DNA from: Nonomuraea spiralis
Lineage (GTDB): Bacteria > Actinomycetota > Actinomycetes > Streptosporangiales > Streptosporangiaceae
Length of the DNA stretch: 64,000 nt
Reading direction: 5' to 3'
Assembly: GCF_014648435.1 (NCBI RefSeq)
Contig: NZ_BMRC01000031.1
Coordinates: 44,711-108,710, forward strand
Below the pieces are notes generated by a model that made no database searches, was not told where the DNA came from, and saw only the letters and a list, made by a program, of their open reading frames with translations. The first letter of the stretch is position 1, and each line of letters opens with the position of its first letter. This document shows, one piece after another, positions 50,287 to 58,863 of the stretch. Both the position numbers and the translations under genes were made by a program.

Positions 50287-51135
50287 ATGGATCTACGCTA
50301 CGTCAGGTACGCGATGGCGATCGCGCGCGCCGGCAGCCTGCGCCGGGCCGCGGCCGCGCTGCACATCGCGCAGCCCACGCTGTCGGAACAGCTCAGGGCG
50401 CTGGAGAAGGAGGTCGGCGTCGAGCTGTTCAGCCGCTCGTCCAGCGGCGTACGCCTCACCGAGGCCGGCGAGGCGTTCCTGGCCCGTGCCACGGTCGCGC
50501 TCGACGCGTACGAGCGGGCCGTGACCGCCGCCAGGAGCAAGGGACGCACGGCCCGGCTGGGCGTGGCCGACGGGCTGGCCGACGTGGCCGCCCGCCTGCT
50601 GTGCCAGCTCCAGAACGTGCCGGTGCGGATCGCGCCGATGAGCACGGCCGAGCAGATGATCTCCATCGCCGACGGCACGCTCCAGGCCGGCCTCGGCTAC
50701 GCTCCCGGCTCGCTGCCCAGGGGCGTGGCCCGCATGCTCGTCCACCGCTTCCCCGTACGCGCGTTGCTCCCCCGCGACCACCCCCTGGCCGCGCACGAGA
50801 CGTTGTCGCTGGCGGACCTGGCGGCCGAGCCGCTGATCATGCCGGAGTCCGACGCGGTCGCCGGGGCCCGGCGGTTCCTGGAGGGGTTCGTCCGGCATCG
50901 CCTGCATCCCCGGCTCGGCCCGGCCGCCGCCACCCATGACCTGGTCATCGACATGGTGGGCGCGGGAGTCGGCTACACCCTGTGCGTGCACGAGGGCATC
51001 ACCGTCCCGGACGAGCTCGCGTTCGTGCCGATCAAGGAGGACGTGCCGCCGCTGGAGGTGGTCTTCCTCTGGAACCGGCAGGCCGACGTCCAGGAGGTGG
51101 TGAGCGCGGCCCGCCATGTCGCCCGCTCTGGATAG
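50287..51135 (+). CDS. LysR-family transcriptional regulator
   Basis: A 282-residue LysR regulator: MDLRYVRYAMAIARAGSLRR with LHIAQPTLSEQLRALEKEVG as the winged helix and a C-terminal effector domain (RALLPRDHPLAAHETLSLAD, VIDMVGAGVGYTLCVHEGIT). ATG at 50287 has a GAGGTGAGAG upstream. It follows the alpha/beta hydrolase by 93 bp in the same direction, which may be its target. The MerR gene starts 15 bp after its end but has its own promoter. Confidence 0.86.
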   Translation: MDLRYVRYAMAIARAGSLRRAAAALHIAQPTLSEQLRALEKEVGVELFSRSSSGVRLTEAGEAFLARATVALDAYERAVTAARSKGRTARLGVADGLADVAARLLCQLQNVPVRIAPMSTAEQMISIADGTLQAGLGYAPGSLPRGVARMLVHRFPVRALLPRDHPLAAHETLSLADLAAEPLIMPESDAVAGARRFLEGFVRHRLHPRLGPAAATHDLVIDMVGAGVGYTLCVHEGITVPDELAFVPIKEDVPPLEVVFLWNRQADVQEVVSAARHVARSG

Positions 51136-51150
51136 CGCTATTATCTATCG

Positions 51151-51774
51151 ATGCGCATCTCAGAACTGAGCGCCCGTTCGGGTGTCGCCATCCCCACGAT
51201 CAAGTACTACCTCCGTGAGGGCATGCTGCACCAAGGCGAGCAGACCGCCGCGACCCGCGCCGAGTACGACGACTCCCACCTGCGCAGGCTCCGCCTGATC
51301 CGGGCCCTCCTGGAGGTGGGCAGGCTCCCCGTGGCCGCCATCAAGACGGTCATCGCCGCCGTCGAGGACGAGACGCTCCCCATGCACCACATGCTGGGGA
51401 TCGCGCACTACGCGCTCGGCCCGGTCGTCGAGCCCGAGCAGGACGAGGAGTGGCGGACCGCGCGGGCCGAGGTGGACCACCTGCTCGGCGAGCTCGGCTG
51501 GACCGTCGCCGAGGACGCCCCCACCCGCGACGAACTGGCCCAGACGCTGGTCCGGATGCGCCAGCTCGGCCTGCACGTGGACCTCGCGCCGTACGTCGAG
51601 GCCGTCGGGAAGCTGGTGACCGAGGTCGAGATGGACACCATCCCCTTCGACGGGCCGCGCGACGCGGCGGTGGAGGCCCTGGTGCTCGGCACGGTGTTGT
51701 ACGGCAAGGCGTTCGACACGCTGCGCCGGATGGCCCAGGAGTCGGAGTCGGCCCGCCGGCTGGGGCCGCGCTAG
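51151..51774 (+). CDS. MerR-family transcriptional regulator
   Basis: A 207-residue MerR regulator: MRISELSARSGVAIPTIKYY with LREGMLHQGEQTAATRAEYD as the DNA-binding wing and helices, a dimerisation helix, and a 120-residue C-terminal effector part without Cys metal ligands, so it probably senses an organic compound or protein. TATTAT at 51139-51144 lies exactly six bases before the ATG: a leaderless promoter. ATAGCGCTAT (51132-51141) overlapping it is a good candidate for its own operator. Confidence 0.88.
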   Translation: MRISELSARSGVAIPTIKYYLREGMLHQGEQTAATRAEYDDSHLRRLRLIRALLEVGRLPVAAIKTVIAAVEDETLPMHHMLGIAHYALGPVVEPEQDEEWRTARAEVDHLLGELGWTVAEDAPTRDELAQTLVRMRQLGLHVDLAPYVEAVGKLVTEVEMDTIPFDGPRDAAVEALVLGTVLYGKAFDTLRRMAQESESARRLGPR

Positions 51775-51777
51775 CGG

Positions 51778-52665
51778 TCAGAGCAGGCCGTTCCCGCGCA
51801 GGATCTGGACCGCCCGCACGGTGGCCGCCCCCCGCCATTCGAGCGCGCCGGCGGGCGAGATCCGGGCGTAGTCCACGACCCAGCCGCCGTCGTCCTGCTG
51901 CGTCCCGGCCAGCCGTTCGAGGTCCGCGGCGATCACCTCGGGCGCGAACAGCTCACGCGCCGGCCGCCCCGGGTACGGCGCGAAGTCGAGGGGGTGCAGC
52001 CGCTCCTCCTCGGTGCCGCCCTCCACGGGTACCCGCCCGTCGTCCGGGATGTCGGCCGCCAGCCGCCTGAGCAGCCCGGCGGCCTCGGGGTGCGTGTCGT
52101 GGACGGCGTCCAGGAAGCGCACGGCGAAGGAGAGCACGTACGCGTGCGGCCGTTCCTCCAGCGCTTCGATCGCGTCGAGGCAGTAACGGGTGGCCCGCTC
52201 CAGCCACGGGTGCGCGGCCACGGCCGGGTCGTGGGCGGCCACGCCGAGGGCCGCCGCCGCGGAGATGGCCGTGATCTGGAGGGACGAGGTGGTCGTGGCC
52301 GCGCCCGCCCACCAGGGCGCGGTGCCGTCGGCCAGGGAGAGCGGCAGCGCGAACGGCAACCCGCCGTCGGGCAGCGTGACCGACTCCAACCAGTCGCACA
52401 GCGCGACGGCCTGCGGCGCGGTCTCGGGGGCGATCTCCTCCAGCACCTCGAAGGCGTGCAGCGCCGCGCCCGGCTGGCTCTCCGGCGCGCGCAGGTCGGG
52501 CTCCAGGCCCCAGCCGTAACCGCCGTCGGGGTTGCGGTAGGCGTCGAGGGCGTCGAGCACCGGGGCCGGGCCGGTCTCCCCCAGGAGCAGGTGGAAGCGG
52601 CGCCGGTCCAGGATCCGGGCGTGCGTGGCCATGAAGCCGGCGACCGCCTGAAGGTTCACGTTCAT
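51778..52665 (-). CDS. Terpene cyclase/prenyltransferase-repeat-like protein
   Basis: A 295-residue all-helical protein with QW-like repeats of the alpha/alpha-barrel type: ALDAYRNPDGGYGWGLEPDL, LESVTLPDGGLPFALPLSLA and AGTQQDDGGWVVDYARISPA. Such repeats occur in squalene cyclases, prenyltransferases and small proteins of unknown function; at this length it lacks a recognisable cyclase DxDD motif. On the minus strand CACGAT lies six bases before the ATG at 52665, compatible with a leaderless transcript. It converges on merR with 3 bp between stops. Confidence 0.65.
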   Translation of the reverse strand: MNVNLQAVAGFMATHARILDRRRFHLLLGETGPAPVLDALDAYRNPDGGYGWGLEPDLRAPESQPGAALHAFEVLEEIAPETAPQAVALCDWLESVTLPDGGLPFALPLSLADGTAPWWAGAATTTSSLQITAISAAAALGVAAHDPAVAAHPWLERATRYCLDAIEALEERPHAYVLSFAVRFLDAVHDTHPEAAGLLRRLAADIPDDGRVPVEGGTEEERLHPLDFAPYPGRPARELFAPEVIAADLERLAGTQQDDGGWVVDYARISPAGALEWRGAATVRAVQILRGNGLL

Positions 52666-52718
52666 GTGGCCATCGTGCCCGGACGGCGGCCGTCAGGTCT
52701 TGTACGGATCGGACGCCC

Positions 52719-53396
52719 TCAGCCGGTGACGCCCACCGGCCGTTTCAGCAGCCACAACGCGGCCCGCTGGAGCAGCGTGCGATGGATCTCGTTGTCATAG
52801 GACCTGGTGTCGTGCCCCAGCGCGTCGTAGACCACCCGGCCGCGGCGCACCGGACGCGCCCAGACGAGCGGCTGGCCGTGGGAGGAGGCCAGCGGCCGTA
52901 CGTCCGGCAGCACGTCGAGGTCGCTGTAGACCTCGTCCACCACGTCGAAGTCGCGCAGGCCCTCCACGATCGGGTGCGCGTCGCCGTGCACCCGCACGCC
53001 GGTCCAGCCGAGGGGCGGATGGGAGGACTTGAGCCAGCTCCAGCGCCCGCCGAGGACGCGCGGCCAGCCCTGCCAGTCGTCGAAGCAGATGGCGGCCGTG
53101 TGCATGCACAGCAGGCCGCCACCCCGGTCGAGGTGGTCGAGGAGCGTGGTGCGGGCCTGTGCGGGCAGCTCGAAGCGCCGCCCGTCGCGCAGACCGGCGA
53201 AGCGGTCCTGGCCCATCTGCCAGCGCAGCGCGTTGACGGTGATGAGCTGCACCTCCGGCGCCTCGCCCAGCGCGCCCGCGATGTCCTCGGTGATCTCGGA
53301 CTCGACGCCCACCTCGGCCAGCACGTCGGCGAGCACGGCCGACGTGGCGGCGAAGTCGTGGAAGAGTCCTCCTGACAGGATCAGATTTCTCGCCAC
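52719..53396 (-). CDS. ThuA-like domain protein
   Basis: A 225-residue ThuA (trehalose-utilisation-like) domain protein with a class I glutamine-amidotransferase-like fold: LILSGGLFHDFAATSAVLAD, LDRGGGLLCMHTAAICFDDW, GRWSWLKSSHPPLG, VDEVYSDLDVLPDVRPLASS and GRVVYDALGHDTRSYDNE. The family is linked to sugar metabolism but its reaction is unknown. GTG at 53396 is preceded by GGAGG at short spacing. It probably stands alone, 53 bp upstream of the repeat protein gene in the same direction. Confidence 0.82.
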   Translation of the reverse strand: MARNLILSGGLFHDFAATSAVLADVLAEVGVESEITEDIAGALGEAPEVQLITVNALRWQMGQDRFAGLRDGRRFELPAQARTTLLDHLDRGGGLLCMHTAAICFDDWQGWPRVLGGRWSWLKSSHPPLGWTGVRVHGDAHPIVEGLRDFDVVDEVYSDLDVLPDVRPLASSHGQPLVWARPVRRGRVVYDALGHDTRSYDNEIHRTLLQRAALWLLKRPVGVTG

Positions 53397-53481
53397 GCCT
53401 CCAGCTCATCACGCCTCCCATGACATTGCCAAGCGCCGACCGGCGACCCCGGCACGCGGGCCCCCCGGCTGAGGAGGCATG

Positions 53482-54336
53482 ATGCCGGACGTGGACTTCG
53501 AGGAATATCGGCCGATGTTGCTGGGCCTGGCCTACCGCCTGCTCGGCAGCATGTGGGACGCCGAGGACGTCGTTCAGGAGGCGTGGCTGCGGTGGGAGGG
53601 CACGGACCGCAGCGCGGTCAGGGAGCCGCGGGCGTTCCTGCTGACCGTGGTCTCGCGCCTGGCCCTCGACCAGCTCCGCTCGGCCCGGGTCAGGCGGGAG
53701 GCGTACACCGGGCCGTGGTTGCCCGAGCCGGTCGCGACGGGCGACGCGGGGCCGCTGGACACGGCCGAGCTGCGCGACACCATGTCGTACGCGACCCTGC
53801 ACATGATGGAGCGGCTGTCGCCGCCCGAGCGGGCGGTGTTCGTGCTCAGGGAGGCGTTCGAGCTGCCGTACGACCAGATCGCCGAGATCGTCGGCTCGTC
53901 GGTGGCCAACGCCCGGCAGATGCACCACCGGGCCTCGACCCGGCTGTCGCAGGGCCGCGACAGGTTCAGCCCGACGAACGAGGACCACACCAGGCTGCTG
54001 ACGAAGTTCATGGAGGCGGCGGGCGGCGGCGACCTCGACGCGCTGACCGACCTGCTGCACGAGGACGTCGTCCTGTGGAACGACGGCGGCGGCAAGGTCA
54101 GGGCCGCCCTGCGCCCGATCTTCGGCCGGCGCAAGGTGAGCGGCTTCATCGGCGGCCTGATCTCCCGCTACGACTTCAGCCAGGCGCGCCTCGTCGAGGT
54201 CAACGGCCGTCCGGCGCTGTGGACGCGCGTGGGGGGCCACGACCAGCTCATCGCCCTCGACGTGCGCGACGGCCGGATCCAGGAGCTCTACGGCTTGTCC
54301 AATCCGGACAAGCTGGCCCGGGTGCGGCCGAGTTGA
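53482..54336 (+). CDS. ECF41-type sigma factor with SnoaL-like C-terminal domain
   Basis: A 284-residue sigma factor of the ECF41 (SigJ-like) group. Region 2 is YRPMLLGLAYRLLGSMWDAE followed by DVVQEAWLRW, region 4 is RLSPPERAVFVLREAFELPY with NARQMHHRASTRL. The three signature motifs of the group are present: WLPEP in the linker at about residue 81, DGGGK in the C-terminal domain at about 195, and NPDKL near the end. The fused SnoaL-like domain acts as a built-in modulator, so there is no anti-sigma gene. ATG at 53482 gives better spacing from GAGGAGG than the ATG one codon earlier. The usual carboxymuconolactone-decarboxylase-like target gene is not adjacent; an SDR follows. Confidence 0.92.
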   Translation: MPDVDFEEYRPMLLGLAYRLLGSMWDAEDVVQEAWLRWEGTDRSAVREPRAFLLTVVSRLALDQLRSARVRREAYTGPWLPEPVATGDAGPLDTAELRDTMSYATLHMMERLSPPERAVFVLREAFELPYDQIAEIVGSSVANARQMHHRASTRLSQGRDRFSPTNEDHTRLLTKFMEAAGGGDLDALTDLLHEDVVLWNDGGGKVRAALRPIFGRRKVSGFIGGLISRYDFSQARLVEVNGRPALWTRVGGHDQLIALDVRDGRIQELYGLSNPDKLARVRPS

Positions 54337-54360
54337 TCGGCCCGTCACTATAGTCGCCTT

Positions 54361-55122
54361 ATGGATCTCGGCATCTCGGGCAAGGTCGCCCTGGTCACCG
54401 GTGGCAGCGCGGGCATCGGCCTGGCCGCCGCCAAGAGCCTCGCGCGCGAGGGCTGCGACGTGTGCGTCAGCGCCCGCGACCCCGAACGGCTCGCGGACGC
54501 CGTGGTGGAGCTGCAGCAGTTCGGCGGCGTGGTGCACGCCGTACTGGCCGACGTGGAGGACCCGACCGCGGCTCAGCGCGTGGTCGAGGAGACCCGCGAC
54601 GTGCTCGGCCCGGTCGACATCCTGGTGGCCAACGCGGGCGGCCCTCCCACGGGCCGCTCCGACGAGGTCGACCTCAAGGACTGGGACGTCGCGGTGCAGC
54701 GCAACCTGCTCGGCACGGTCCGGCTGATCCAGGCGGTGCTGCCCGAGATGCGCTCACGCGGCTGGGGCCGGGTCGTCACCGTCACCAGCTCGTCGGTCCG
54801 CGAGGCGATCGACGGGCTCGCGCTGTCCAACGCCATGCGCCCGGCCGTCGCCGGGATCGTGCGCACGCTGGCCCGCGAGGTGGGCGGCGACGGCGTGCTG
54901 GTCAACAACGTGCTGCCGGGGCCGATCGACACCGAGCGACTGCGCGGGATGTCCGGCGGCGACGACGTCGTGGCGGCGCGCGGCCGGGCCGTGCCCGTCG
55001 GGCGCGTCGGTCAGGCCGAGGAGGTCGGGGACGTGATCGCGTTCCTGGCCAGCGAGCGGGCCTCGTACGTGAACGGGGTCTCGATGCTGGTCGACGGCGG
55101 CCACAGCCGGGTCATCGCCTGA
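54361..55122 (+). CDS. SDR-fold protein with substituted catalytic Tyr/Lys
   Basis: A 253-residue SDR: VALVTGGSAGIGLAAAKSLA for cofactor binding, ILVANAGGPPTGRSDEVDL, TVTSSSVREAIDG with the Ser. In place of YxxxK it has LSNAMR, so Tyr becomes Ser and Lys becomes Arg. A subfamily with this change exists in databases to my knowledge, and its activity is not established. TATAGT at 54349-54354 lies six bases before the ATG (leaderless). It follows the ECF41 sigma gene by 24 bp and could be its target. Its end overlaps the convergent tetR gene by 11 bp. Confidence 0.83.
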   Translation: MDLGISGKVALVTGGSAGIGLAAAKSLAREGCDVCVSARDPERLADAVVELQQFGGVVHAVLADVEDPTAAQRVVEETRDVLGPVDILVANAGGPPTGRSDEVDLKDWDVAVQRNLLGTVRLIQAVLPEMRSRGWGRVVTVTSSSVREAIDGLALSNAMRPAVAGIVRTLAREVGGDGVLVNNVLPGPIDTERLRGMSGGDDVVAARGRAVPVGRVGQAEEVGDVIAFLASERASYVNGVSMLVDGGHSRVIA

Positions 55123-55684
55123 GCACGGCGGCGACGACGCCGGCCGCCCAGTCCTCGTCCTTGTCGGGCGGGTCGACGAAGTAGGACAGGTTGGCCCGGT
55201 GGTAGCAGGCGCCCATCAGCAGGGAGGCCGCCGCGCCGGGATCGAGGCCCGGGTCGGTGCGGCCCGCGCGCCGCTCGGCGGCCAGGATCTCGGCCAGCGA
55301 CAGGATCGGCATGTGGGGGCCGGTGTTCGTGGTGGCCAGCATGTGCCTGAACCTGGCCAGCAGCGAGGGGTCGGCCAGCATGCCGGAGGCGATCGTGGCG
55401 GCCCTGGTGTAGAACTCCAGCGCGGCCAGGACGAACCGGGTCAGGTCGGCCGCCAGGTCGCCCTGACCGGCGGCCAGCCGCAGCCGGGCCAGCGCGGGGG
55501 CGAGCGCGGGCATACGTTCGAGCAGCACCGCGAGGAAGAGGGCTTCCTTGCCGTCGAAGTGCTTGTAGAGCAGGGCCTCGGAGCAGCCGGCCGCCCGTGC
55601 GATGCGCTTGGTTGTCGCGCCGGAGATGCCGAACTCGCGAATGGCCTGCTCGGCGGCGTCGACGATGCGCTCGCGGGTGCTCAT
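55112..55684 (-). CDS. TetR-family transcriptional regulator
   Basis: A 190-residue TetR protein with HTH STRERIVDAAEQAIREFGIS followed by ATTKRIARAAGCSEALLYKH and a helical ligand domain ending in CYHRANLSYFVDPPDKDEDW. The ATG at 55684 is six bases after a minus-strand TATCAT (55691-55696), another leaderless promoter. It overlaps the SDR tail to tail and diverges from the receiver/reductase gene at 55769. Targets unknown; it might bind the palindrome at 20995-21008 only if it acts in trans, which is untested. Confidence 0.87.
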   Translation of the reverse strand: MSTRERIVDAAEQAIREFGISGATTKRIARAAGCSEALLYKHFDGKEALFLAVLLERMPALAPALARLRLAAGQGDLAADLTRFVLAALEFYTRAATIASGMLADPSLLARFRHMLATTNTGPHMPILSLAEILAAERRAGRTDPGLDPGAAASLLMGACYHRANLSYFVDPPDKDEDWAAGVVAAVLRR

Positions 55685-55768
55685 CGGACCATGATATGAG
55701 CGAGTGCTTCCACACCCGTGCGTGCATGACATCCTTCCCTTAGGGACCATTGGGGAGAAGGTAGGGGA

Positions 55769-57418
55769 ATGGACAAGCCGGTCATCGTGACGGTCGACGA
55801 CGATCCGGGGGTGTCCCGGGCGGTGGCCCGTGACCTCCGGCGCCGGTACGGCCAGGAGTACAGGATTGTCCGCGCCGAGACGGCCCACGACGGCATCGAG
55901 GCGGTCAAGGAGATGCGGCTGCGCGGGGACGAGGTGGCGGCGATCCTGGCCGACTACCGGATGCCCCAGATGAACGGCGTGCAGTTCCTGGAGGCCGCCA
56001 TGGACATGTATCCGTACGCGCGCCGGGTGTTGCTGACCGCCTATGCCGACACCGACGCCGCGATCCAGGCGATCAACGTGGTCGACCTCGACCACTATCT
56101 GCTCAAGCCGTGGGACCCGCCGGACGAGAAGTTCTACCCGGTGATCGACGGCCAGCTCGACGCCTGGATGCGGACCGACCGTACGGCTCGTCCTGAGTTG
56201 CGCGTGGTGGGCGACCGGTGGTCGGCGCGTTCCTACCAGGTACGTGACTTCCTGGCCCGCAACCATGTGCCGTACCAGTGGATGCTGGCCGAGGACCCCG
56301 AGGGCGCGCAGCTGGTGAAGGCCGCGGGCGAGGGTTGTCACCTGCCGCTGGTCGTCACCGAGGACGGCACCACGCTGGAGTCCCCCGACCACGCCACGCT
56401 GGCCACGGCCGTCGGCCTGTCCACCACGCCGGCCACCGACTTCTACGACCTGATCGTGGTCGGCGGCGGGCCCGCGGGCCTCGGCGCGGCGGTCTACGGC
56501 GCCTCGGAGGGCCTGAAGACGGTGCTGGTCGAGGCGCACGCCTCGGGCGGCCAGGCCGGCCAGAGCTCCAGGATCGAGAACTACCTGGGCTTCCCCGACG
56601 GCGTGTCCGGGCAGCAGCTCGCCGACCGGGCCCGCCGGCAGGCGCTGAAGTTCGGGGCCGAGCTGCTGAGCGCGCGCAAGGTCACCCATCTGGAGCCGCG
56701 CGGCCAGGCGCGGGTGATCGGGTTCAAGGACGGCGGGGAGATCGCCGCCCACGCGGTCATCCTGGCCACCGGCGTCACCTACCGCCGGCTGGAGGCGCCC
56801 GGCCTCGACGAGTTCGTCGGCAGGGGCGTCTTCTACGGCGCCGCGCTGACCGAGGCGCCCGCGTGCAAGGACAACGAGGTCTACATCGTCGGCGCGGCCA
56901 ATTCGGCGGGGCAGGCGGCCGTCTACCTGGCGGGATTCGCGAGCAAGGTCCATTTGTTGGTGAGGAGTGATGGTTTGGAGAAGTCCATGTCCCACTACCT
57001 CATCGAGCAGATCCACGCGCTCGGCAACATCGAGGTCCACCTCCTGACCGAGGTCGTCGCCGGCGCCGGTGACAGCCACCTCGAACGCATCACGTTGTCG
57101 ACCAAGGGCGAGGAGCGCACGGTCGACGCCCAGTACCTGTTCGTGTTCATCGGGGCCGAGCCGTACACGTCGTGGCTGGGCGAGACGATCGAGCGGGACG
57201 CGAAGGGGTTCGTGCTGACCGGGCCCGACCTGGTGCAGGGCGGGCGGCGGCCGCGCAACTGGACGCTGCGCCGCGAGCCCTACTACCTGGAGACCAACGT
57301 GCCGGGCGTGATGGCCGCCGGAGACGTACGGGCCGAGTCGATCAAGAGGGTGGCCTCGGCCGTCGGTGAGGGCGCGATGGCCGTCGCGCTGGTGCATCGT
57401 TACCTGGAGAAGCAATGA
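55769..57418 (+). CDS. Fused response regulator/thioredoxin-reductase-like protein
   Basis: A 549-residue three-part protein. Residues 1-125 are a receiver domain (VTVDDDPGVSRAVARDL, phospho-acceptor Asp in AAILADYRMPQMNG at about 62, Lys in LLKPWD). Residues about 145-220 form a thioredoxin/glutaredoxin-like segment without CxxC. Residues 225-549 are a thioredoxin-reductase-type FAD/NADPH module (LIVVGGGPAGLGAAVYGAS, SGGQAGQSSRIENYLGFPDG, VYIVGAANSAGQAAVYLAGF, GVMAAGDVRAESIKRVASAV). The redox CATC of thioredoxin reductase is replaced by GAALTEAPAC, leaving one Cys. ATG at 55769 follows GGTAGGGG. It overlaps the histidine kinase gene, its evident partner. Confidence 0.92.
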   Translation: MDKPVIVTVDDDPGVSRAVARDLRRRYGQEYRIVRAETAHDGIEAVKEMRLRGDEVAAILADYRMPQMNGVQFLEAAMDMYPYARRVLLTAYADTDAAIQAINVVDLDHYLLKPWDPPDEKFYPVIDGQLDAWMRTDRTARPELRVVGDRWSARSYQVRDFLARNHVPYQWMLAEDPEGAQLVKAAGEGCHLPLVVTEDGTTLESPDHATLATAVGLSTTPATDFYDLIVVGGGPAGLGAAVYGASEGLKTVLVEAHASGGQAGQSSRIENYLGFPDGVSGQQLADRARRQALKFGAELLSARKVTHLEPRGQARVIGFKDGGEIAAHAVILATGVTYRRLEAPGLDEFVGRGVFYGAALTEAPACKDNEVYIVGAANSAGQAAVYLAGFASKVHLLVRSDGLEKSMSHYLIEQIHALGNIEVHLLTEVVAGAGDSHLERITLSTKGEERTVDAQYLFVFIGAEPYTSWLGETIERDAKGFVLTGPDLVQGGRRPRNWTLRREPYYLETNVPGVMAAGDVRAESIKRVASAVGEGAMAVALVHRYLEKQ

Positions 57419-58848
57419 CCGAGACCGCCGTCGACATCGACGAACTACGCAAGCTCTTCCTGTTCGAGCGGCTGACCGACGAGCAGCTCACCAAACTCGC
57501 CACCAGCGGCCGGGTACGCGCCTTCGCCCAGGACGAGGACATCGTCCGGCAGGGCGAGCCGGCCGAGTGCTTCGCCGTGCTGCTGGAGGGCGAGGTGCAG
57601 ATGATCAACGAGACGGTCAGCGCCGGCACCGTCGCCATGCCGCGCGCCTCCCAGCCGGGCGTCTACGGCGGCGCCACCTCGGCGTACCTGGGCGACCGGG
57701 CGCCGGAGACGTACCAGCACACGTTGCGCGCGACCGCGCCCTCGCGGATCTTCCTGCTGCCGGCCAAGAAGTTCGCCTACATCGTGGCCGAGTGGTTCCC
57801 GATGGCGATGCACCTGCTCGACGGCATGATGTCGGGCGGGCGCATGCAGCGGGAGATCATCGACCGGCGGCAGCGGCTGACCGCGCTCGGCACGATCACG
57901 GCCGGGCTCACGCACGAGCTCAACAACCCGGCCGCGGCGGCCGTGCGCGCGGTGAGCGAGCTGCGCTCGCTGATCAAGGCGTCCCGCATCCAGCTCGCCC
58001 AGCTCGCCGAGGACGGCATCCCGCCGGAGAAGCTGCGCACGCTGATCGAGGCGCAGGAGGCGTGCACGAGCAACCTGGGCAACCAGCCGCAGCGCTCGCC
58101 GCTGGAGATCTCCGACGCCGAGGACGAGCTGGGCGACGCGCTTGAGGAGGTCGGCGTCGAGGACGCGTGGGAGCTGGCCCCCGCGCTGGTCAACGCCGGG
58201 TTCAGCGCCGAGTACCTGCAGAAGATCCGCGGCAAGGTGGGCGAGGAGCACACCCCGGCCGCGCTCCACTGGCTGGCCGAGGCCATCGAGATCTCGCAGA
58301 TGCTGAACGAGGTCACCGAGGCCACCGAGCGCATCACTTCGCTGATCCGCTCGGCCAAGCAGTACTCGCAGATGGACCGCGCGCCGTTCCAGATGATCGA
58401 CGTGCACGACCTGCTCGACAGCACGATCGCCATCTTCCGCGGCAAGATCGCGCCGGGCGTCAGCGTGGTCACCGACTACGACCGCACGCTGCCGCTCATC
58501 CCCTGCTACGCCGGCGAGCTCAACCAGGTGTGGACGAACCTCATCCACAACGCGCTCGACGCCATGGGCGACGAGGGCACCCTGACCGTACGCACGGCCC
58601 ACGACGAGGACGAGGCCATCATCGAGATCGGCGACACCGGCCCCGGCGTGCCCGACGCGATCAAGGACCGGATCTTCGAGCCGTTCTTCACCACCAAGAG
58701 CGTCGGTGAGGGCACCGGCCTCGGCCTGGACATCTCCTACCGCATCGTGGCCGGACGGCACGGCGGCGAGATCAAGGTGCGTTCGGTGCCGGGCGAGACG
58801 TGGTTCGAGGTACGCCTCCCGCTGCGCGAGCCGGTCGCACAGCAGTGA
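57415..58848 (+). CDS. cNMP-binding-domain sensor histidine kinase
   Basis: A 477-residue soluble kinase. Residues 1-140 are a cyclic-nucleotide-binding-type domain (LFLFERLTDEQLTKLATSGR, IVRQGEPAECFAVLLEGEVQ). The kinase core has the phospho-acceptor in TAGLTHELNNPAAAA at about residue 164, the N box NLIHNALDAMGDEG, G1 GDTGPGVPD, F box IFEPFFTT and G2 GEGTGLGLDI. There is no membrane segment, so it senses an internal signal. ATG at 57415 overlaps the stop of the receiver/reductase gene. The two form a cytoplasmic two-component pair that may link a nucleotide or redox state to the flavoenzyme. Confidence 0.92.
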   Translation: MTETAVDIDELRKLFLFERLTDEQLTKLATSGRVRAFAQDEDIVRQGEPAECFAVLLEGEVQMINETVSAGTVAMPRASQPGVYGGATSAYLGDRAPETYQHTLRATAPSRIFLLPAKKFAYIVAEWFPMAMHLLDGMMSGGRMQREIIDRRQRLTALGTITAGLTHELNNPAAAAVRAVSELRSLIKASRIQLAQLAEDGIPPEKLRTLIEAQEACTSNLGNQPQRSPLEISDAEDELGDALEEVGVEDAWELAPALVNAGFSAEYLQKIRGKVGEEHTPAALHWLAEAIEISQMLNEVTEATERITSLIRSAKQYSQMDRAPFQMIDVHDLLDSTIAIFRGKIAPGVSVVTDYDRTLPLIPCYAGELNQVWTNLIHNALDAMGDEGTLTVRTAHDEDEAIIEIGDTGPGVPDAIKDRIFEPFFTTKSVGEGTGLGLDISYRIVAGRHGGEIKVRSVPGETWFEVRLPLREPVAQQ

Positions 58849-58863
58849 GCCCCGCGGCGCGGG

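Noticed and set aside
53426..53440. CCAAGCGCCGACC as a possible further KstR2 box upstream of the ECF41 gene
   Set aside because: Only the left half matches; the right arm GCTTGG is absent.
55694..55712. GAGCGAGTGCTTCC near the TetR start as a KstR2 box
   Set aside because: Two mismatches in the right arm and no steroid gene downstream; treated as coincidence.
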